A DNA stretch of 9,192 nucleotides from Candidatus Aphodoplasma excrementigallinarum (GTDB lineage: Bacteria > Bacillota > Clostridia > UBA1381 > UMGS1253), in NCBI GenBank assembly GCA_018713805.1, contig DVOF01000009.1:1-9192 (forward strand), given 5' to 3'. The notes under the pieces are model-generated. The model was not told the origin of the DNA and searched no databases. It saw nothing but the letters and a program-made list of their open reading frames with translations. Each line of letters begins with the position of its first letter. The first letter of the stretch is position 1. This document shows, piece after piece, positions 7,177 through 9,192 of the stretch. The position numbers and the translations under genes are program-made.

Positions 7177-7620
7177 TTATACGTCTTTTGTCATTTGTAG
7201 ATAGTCGAGCAAAGAATAGCCCAAGCGTTCGTAAAGCTTGATTGCGCCGGCATTGCTGCGCGTAACCTCTAAACGGAACCGCTTTGCCGTATCGTGGTAT
7301 GTCTCGTGCACATAGCCGAGAAGCTTGGAGCCGATGCCTTGCCCGCGGAAGTCGTCCGGAACGTAGAGTTCCTCTACCAGGACGACAAGGCCGCCGACCT
7401 CGTTGGAATAGGTAAAGGACAGCAAGGCGTATCCCTTGATGATATCATCCTCTTCGTAGACGTAGCAGGCCGTGTATGGGTCATTCTCGATGCACCGCGT
7501 AAATGTGATTGTATAGTTATTGACTGGAACGGCATGCAAGACCGCGCTGGAATGATAAAAGCGGTCAAGCAATGCAAAGAACCGTTCGCGGTCATGGGGT
7601 TGCAGTTTCCGTATTGCCAT
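7177..7620 (-). CDS. GNAT-family N-acetyltransferase
   Basis: The ATG ending at 7620 gives 147 residues starting MAIRKLQPHD. It is preceded on the minus strand by AAAGGAG with about nine bases of spacing. A longer in-frame start near 7713 would run into the upstream gene and has no such support. The protein has the GNAT order: an N-terminal strand and helices (REREFF-like helix at 11-23), a central sheet with VEELYVPDDFRGQGIGSKLL (82-101) carrying the pyrophosphate-binding loop RGQGIG (92-97), and the motif B stretch RLEVTRSNAGAIKLYERLGY (116-135). Such enzymes move acetyl from acetyl-CoA to an amine of a small molecule or protein; the substrate cannot be told from sequence. It follows the SLH-peptidase gene by 25 bases on the same strand without an obvious promoter, so it probably shares its transcript, and ends before the bidirectional terminator. 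The cytoplasmic location (no signal peptide) contrasts with its secreted neighbour. Confidence 0.9.
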   Translation of the reverse strand: MAIRKLQPHDRERFFALLDRFYHSSAVLHAVPVNNYTITFTRCIENDPYTACYVYEEDDIIKGYALLSFTYSNEVGGLVVLVEELYVPDDFRGQGIGSKLLGYVHETYHDTAKRFRLEVTRSNAGAIKLYERLGYSLLDYLQMTKDV

Positions 7621-7645
7621 TGGTTTGTTCTCCTTTATACACGAT

Positions 7646-9118
7646 TTATAATTCAAGATAACTGAAATGCATGTAATCCTTTGGGTTGCTCCACTCGTCG
7701 CCGCCCCATACAAAGCCGTACTTGGAAAAGATGCTGATCACTTCGCTGTCCGGCGCAATGGAATAGATGTTTTCCTGCGGGAGCCAGAAGCTTCCGATAT
7801 AGCTTCCGTCCTTATACAAACAGTAGTTTTCGTTGCTGTTGATGTCAATTGCTGTCCCATAGTTGTGGTGGGAATACCGCCCGGACGACATGGTGTCGCG
7901 CCATGCGTATGCGCCTACGTCCTTGATGGGGAACTGTTCTTTCCCGTTAAAAATTTCTTCAAAGGCCGCTTTTGTGATGGCGGCGATACTCTTGTGTACG
8001 GTCAGCCACGCTGTGGAGGCATACTTTTCTCCGTTTTGATTCACGCGCCAAACATTTACCTCGATCTCCTGCATGGCGCTGTCCGCCGCTTCCTTGGAGT
8101 CGAGCGACGTGCCGCCAAAGACGCGCAGTTCCTTTTCCTCCAGCGTATAGACCGGCTTCACATAAGCAAAAATCGTCATGGGAGCGCCGCTGTCCGGCGT
8201 GACGAGGATTTTGTACTCCTTTCCAATCCTGACATTTTCAAATGAAAAACTATTTGTATTGCTTGTAATCGTTTTTACATACACGTCCTCATCGGAGTAC
8301 CAGAAGTTCGACGAGTCGAGATAAATGCCGATCTGATAGGCCGACGCGCCCGCTGCGGCAGGGAATGCGATGTTTAGCGTGCGGTCCTGATAGGAGAGCA
8401 GGCTCCCGTCTCCCGTTACAGTTGCGTTCAAGTTTTCATAGTCTGCGGCGTCTGTATTGCCGAGCGGCCCCATACAGTTGGCCTTTTGCTCTTCCGTTGC
8501 AAAGGCGTCAAAGCAGCGGTAAATGATGACAATGGCCTGCTCGCGCGTCGTCTGCGCATCTGGCCACAATTCATGATTGCTGATCCCCTTAATAAGCCCG
8601 TTTTTCAGGCAAAATACAACGGGATTGATGGCCCAGCTTCTCACGCCGTCCGCGTCTTCATAAGCTGCGAGCTCGTCGACTACATCCTGCCCGGAAACAG
8701 ACGTATCAATCCCGCACGCAGCGAGCAGGCGGGTGATGATACTTGCCATTTCCTGCCGCGTGATTGCGTCGTCCGGGGCAAAGGTCCCGTCCCCGCGCCC
8801 TGTAATCAGCCCGAGGTCAGCCGCATAAAGCACATAGATGTCGTCTGTGTCAGTAAAGTGCGACTGCGCCGTCTGCGGAACAGCCGTCCCCATCATCGCG
8901 TTATAGAGCGTGACCGCATAATGGCTGAACTCCTGCCGCGTAATCGGCTGTGTGTAGGATTTCTCCTGCGTGTCCACCGGGATAATATTATATGTGTTTG
9001 CCATTGTGATGATCGGCTGCGCCCAGCTGCTCGGCGTAAAGGCCTGTGCCGACGCGCCGACAGCACCGGCGGCCAGCATAGCGCAGGCGCATATGGCTGC
9101 GATTGATTTTTTCATCAT
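7646..9118 (-). CDS. Secreted SLH-domain protein with M15-family D,D-carboxypeptidase/endopeptidase (VanY/CwlK-like)
   Basis: The product has 490 residues. MMKKS followed by a hydrophobic run and GASAQA is a signal peptide, with cleavage likely near residue 24. Three SLH domains follow at about 27-78, 87-136 and 151-206, with ITRQE at 59-63 and 119-123 and TREQA at 191-195. In other bacteria SLH triplets bind pyruvylated secondary wall polymers. Residues about 235-325 look like a fibronectin type III-like beta domain. The C-terminal part (about 345-490) is an M15 metallopeptidase: SHHNYGTAID (416-425) gives zinc ligands His418 and Asp425, and DYMHF (481-485) gives the base Asp481 and zinc ligand His484. 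VWGGDEW (470-476) completes the pattern. Such enzymes cut D-Ala-D-Ala ends or stem-peptide bonds of peptidoglycan; which bond is unknown. GGAGG lies eight bases before the first ATG, and the second ATG at 9115 is a possible alternative. Expression is probably driven by the promoter at 9141-9169. The GNAT gene follows in the same direction. Confidence 0.92.
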   Translation of the reverse strand: MMKKSIAAICACAMLAAGAVGASAQAFTPSSWAQPIITMANTYNIIPVDTQEKSYTQPITRQEFSHYAVTLYNAMMGTAVPQTAQSHFTDTDDIYVLYAADLGLITGRGDGTFAPDDAITRQEMASIITRLLAACGIDTSVSGQDVVDELAAYEDADGVRSWAINPVVFCLKNGLIKGISNHELWPDAQTTREQAIVIIYRCFDAFATEEQKANCMGPLGNTDAADYENLNATVTGDGSLLSYQDRTLNIAFPAAAGASAYQIGIYLDSSNFWYSDEDVYVKTITSNTNSFSFENVRIGKEYKILVTPDSGAPMTIFAYVKPVYTLEEKELRVFGGTSLDSKEAADSAMQEIEVNVWRVNQNGEKYASTAWLTVHKSIAAITKAAFEEIFNGKEQFPIKDVGAYAWRDTMSSGRYSHHNYGTAIDINSNENYCLYKDGSYIGSFWLPQENIYSIAPDSEVISIFSKYGFVWGGDEWSNPKDYMHFSYLEL

Positions 9119-9140
9119 ATGGTTAGCCTCCTCTTATAGA

Positions 9141-9169
9141 AGTATACCATAAATCCGGGAAGGTGTCAC
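9141..9169 (-). promoter_or_regulatory. Sigma-A-type promoter of the SLH-peptidase gene
   Basis: On the minus strand GTGACA (9164-9169) and TATACT (9141-9146) are separated by exactly 17 bases. Each matches its consensus at five of six positions, and TG one base before the -10 makes it an extended -10. The AGAGGAGG ribosome site and the ATG at 9118 follow closely, giving a very short leader of roughly 15-20 bases. Confidence 0.75.
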
Positions 9170-9182
9170 CGTTTGTAACCGT
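9163..9182. repeat. Tandem 10-bp imperfect direct repeat overlapping the -35 element
   Basis: On the plus strand GTGTCACCGT (9163-9172) is followed directly by TTGTAACCGT (9173-9182), identical at eight of ten positions. On the minus strand this reads ACGGTTACAA then ACGGTGACAC. The one-turn spacing puts both copies on the same helix face, and the proximal copy contains the -35 hexamer. It could be an operator for a response regulator, but two copies are few and chance is possible. Confidence 0.35.
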
Positions 9183-9192
9183 AATTTAATAT

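Noticed and set aside
7621..7713. N-terminal extension of the GNAT protein by 31 residues (start near 7713)
   Set aside because: The extra segment overlaps the end of the SLH-peptidase gene, does not resemble GNAT proteins, and the ATG ending at 7620 has a strong AAAGGAG at proper spacing.
7667..8245. Plus-strand open frames of 192 and 206 codons opposite the SLH-peptidase gene (7667-8245, 8486-9106)
   Set aside because: The minus-strand frame there is continuous, with a signal peptide, three SLH domains and an M15 active site. The plus-strand products show no recognisable domain and are best explained as shadows.
7646..9118. Vancomycin-resistance cluster suggested by the VanY-like domain
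   Set aside because: No vanR/S, vanH, ligase or vanX-like gene is present in the window, and M15 peptidases are common in wall remodelling, so resistance is not supported.

Overview
The window looks like chromosomal DNA from a Gram-positive anaerobe of the class Clostridia (Bacillota), possibly from the Oscillospiraceae side. This rests on four things seen here: the gene order glmU-prs-pth-mfd-(parvulin lipoprotein), strong AGGAGG-type ribosome binding sites, a lipobox-bearing foldase, and a secreted protein with three S-layer homology (SLH) domains. Coding regions are fairly rich in G/C at third codon positions. The placement below class level is inference; no 16S or other decisive marker is present.

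Bases 1-7130 read rightward as one closely packed housekeeping run. It opens with the 3' end of glmU (UDP-GlcNAc synthesis), which overlaps prs (PRPP synthetase) by ATGA. A short gap holds an imperfect hairpin with a T run, then come pth (peptidyl-tRNA hydrolase) and mfd (transcription-repair coupling factor) four bases later. After a 69-base gap with a plausible promoter comes a PrsA-like peptidyl-prolyl isomerase lipoprotein, and then a left-handed beta-helix acetyltransferase of the Maa/LacA/NodL family. The pth and prsA-like genes are best started at TTG codons, which changes the N-terminus predicted from the longest reading frame.

A perfect 12-bp inverted repeat at 7133-7160 separates this run from a convergent leftward pair that fills the rest of the window. 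The promoter-proximal gene (7646-9118, minus) encodes a secreted three-SLH-domain protein with a fibronectin-like middle and an M15-family D,D-carboxypeptidase/endopeptidase (VanY/CwlK-like) end with all zinc-site residues visible. It is followed 25 bases later by a small GNAT N-acetyltransferase. A good sigma-A-type promoter, overlapped by a tandem 10-bp repeat, lies just upstream of the SLH gene.

Several products concern the envelope: GlmU makes the peptidoglycan precursor, the PrsA-like lipoprotein would fold secreted proteins outside the membrane, and the SLH-M15 protein would be held on the wall while trimming peptidoglycan. The others serve nucleotide supply, translation and DNA repair. 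There is no gene-free stretch over about 75 bases, and no RNA gene, CRISPR array, insertion sequence or phage gene was seen. I found no convincing new multi-gene system. The most interesting items are the SLH-M15 fusion, its repeat-overlapped promoter, and the hairpin between prs and pth.
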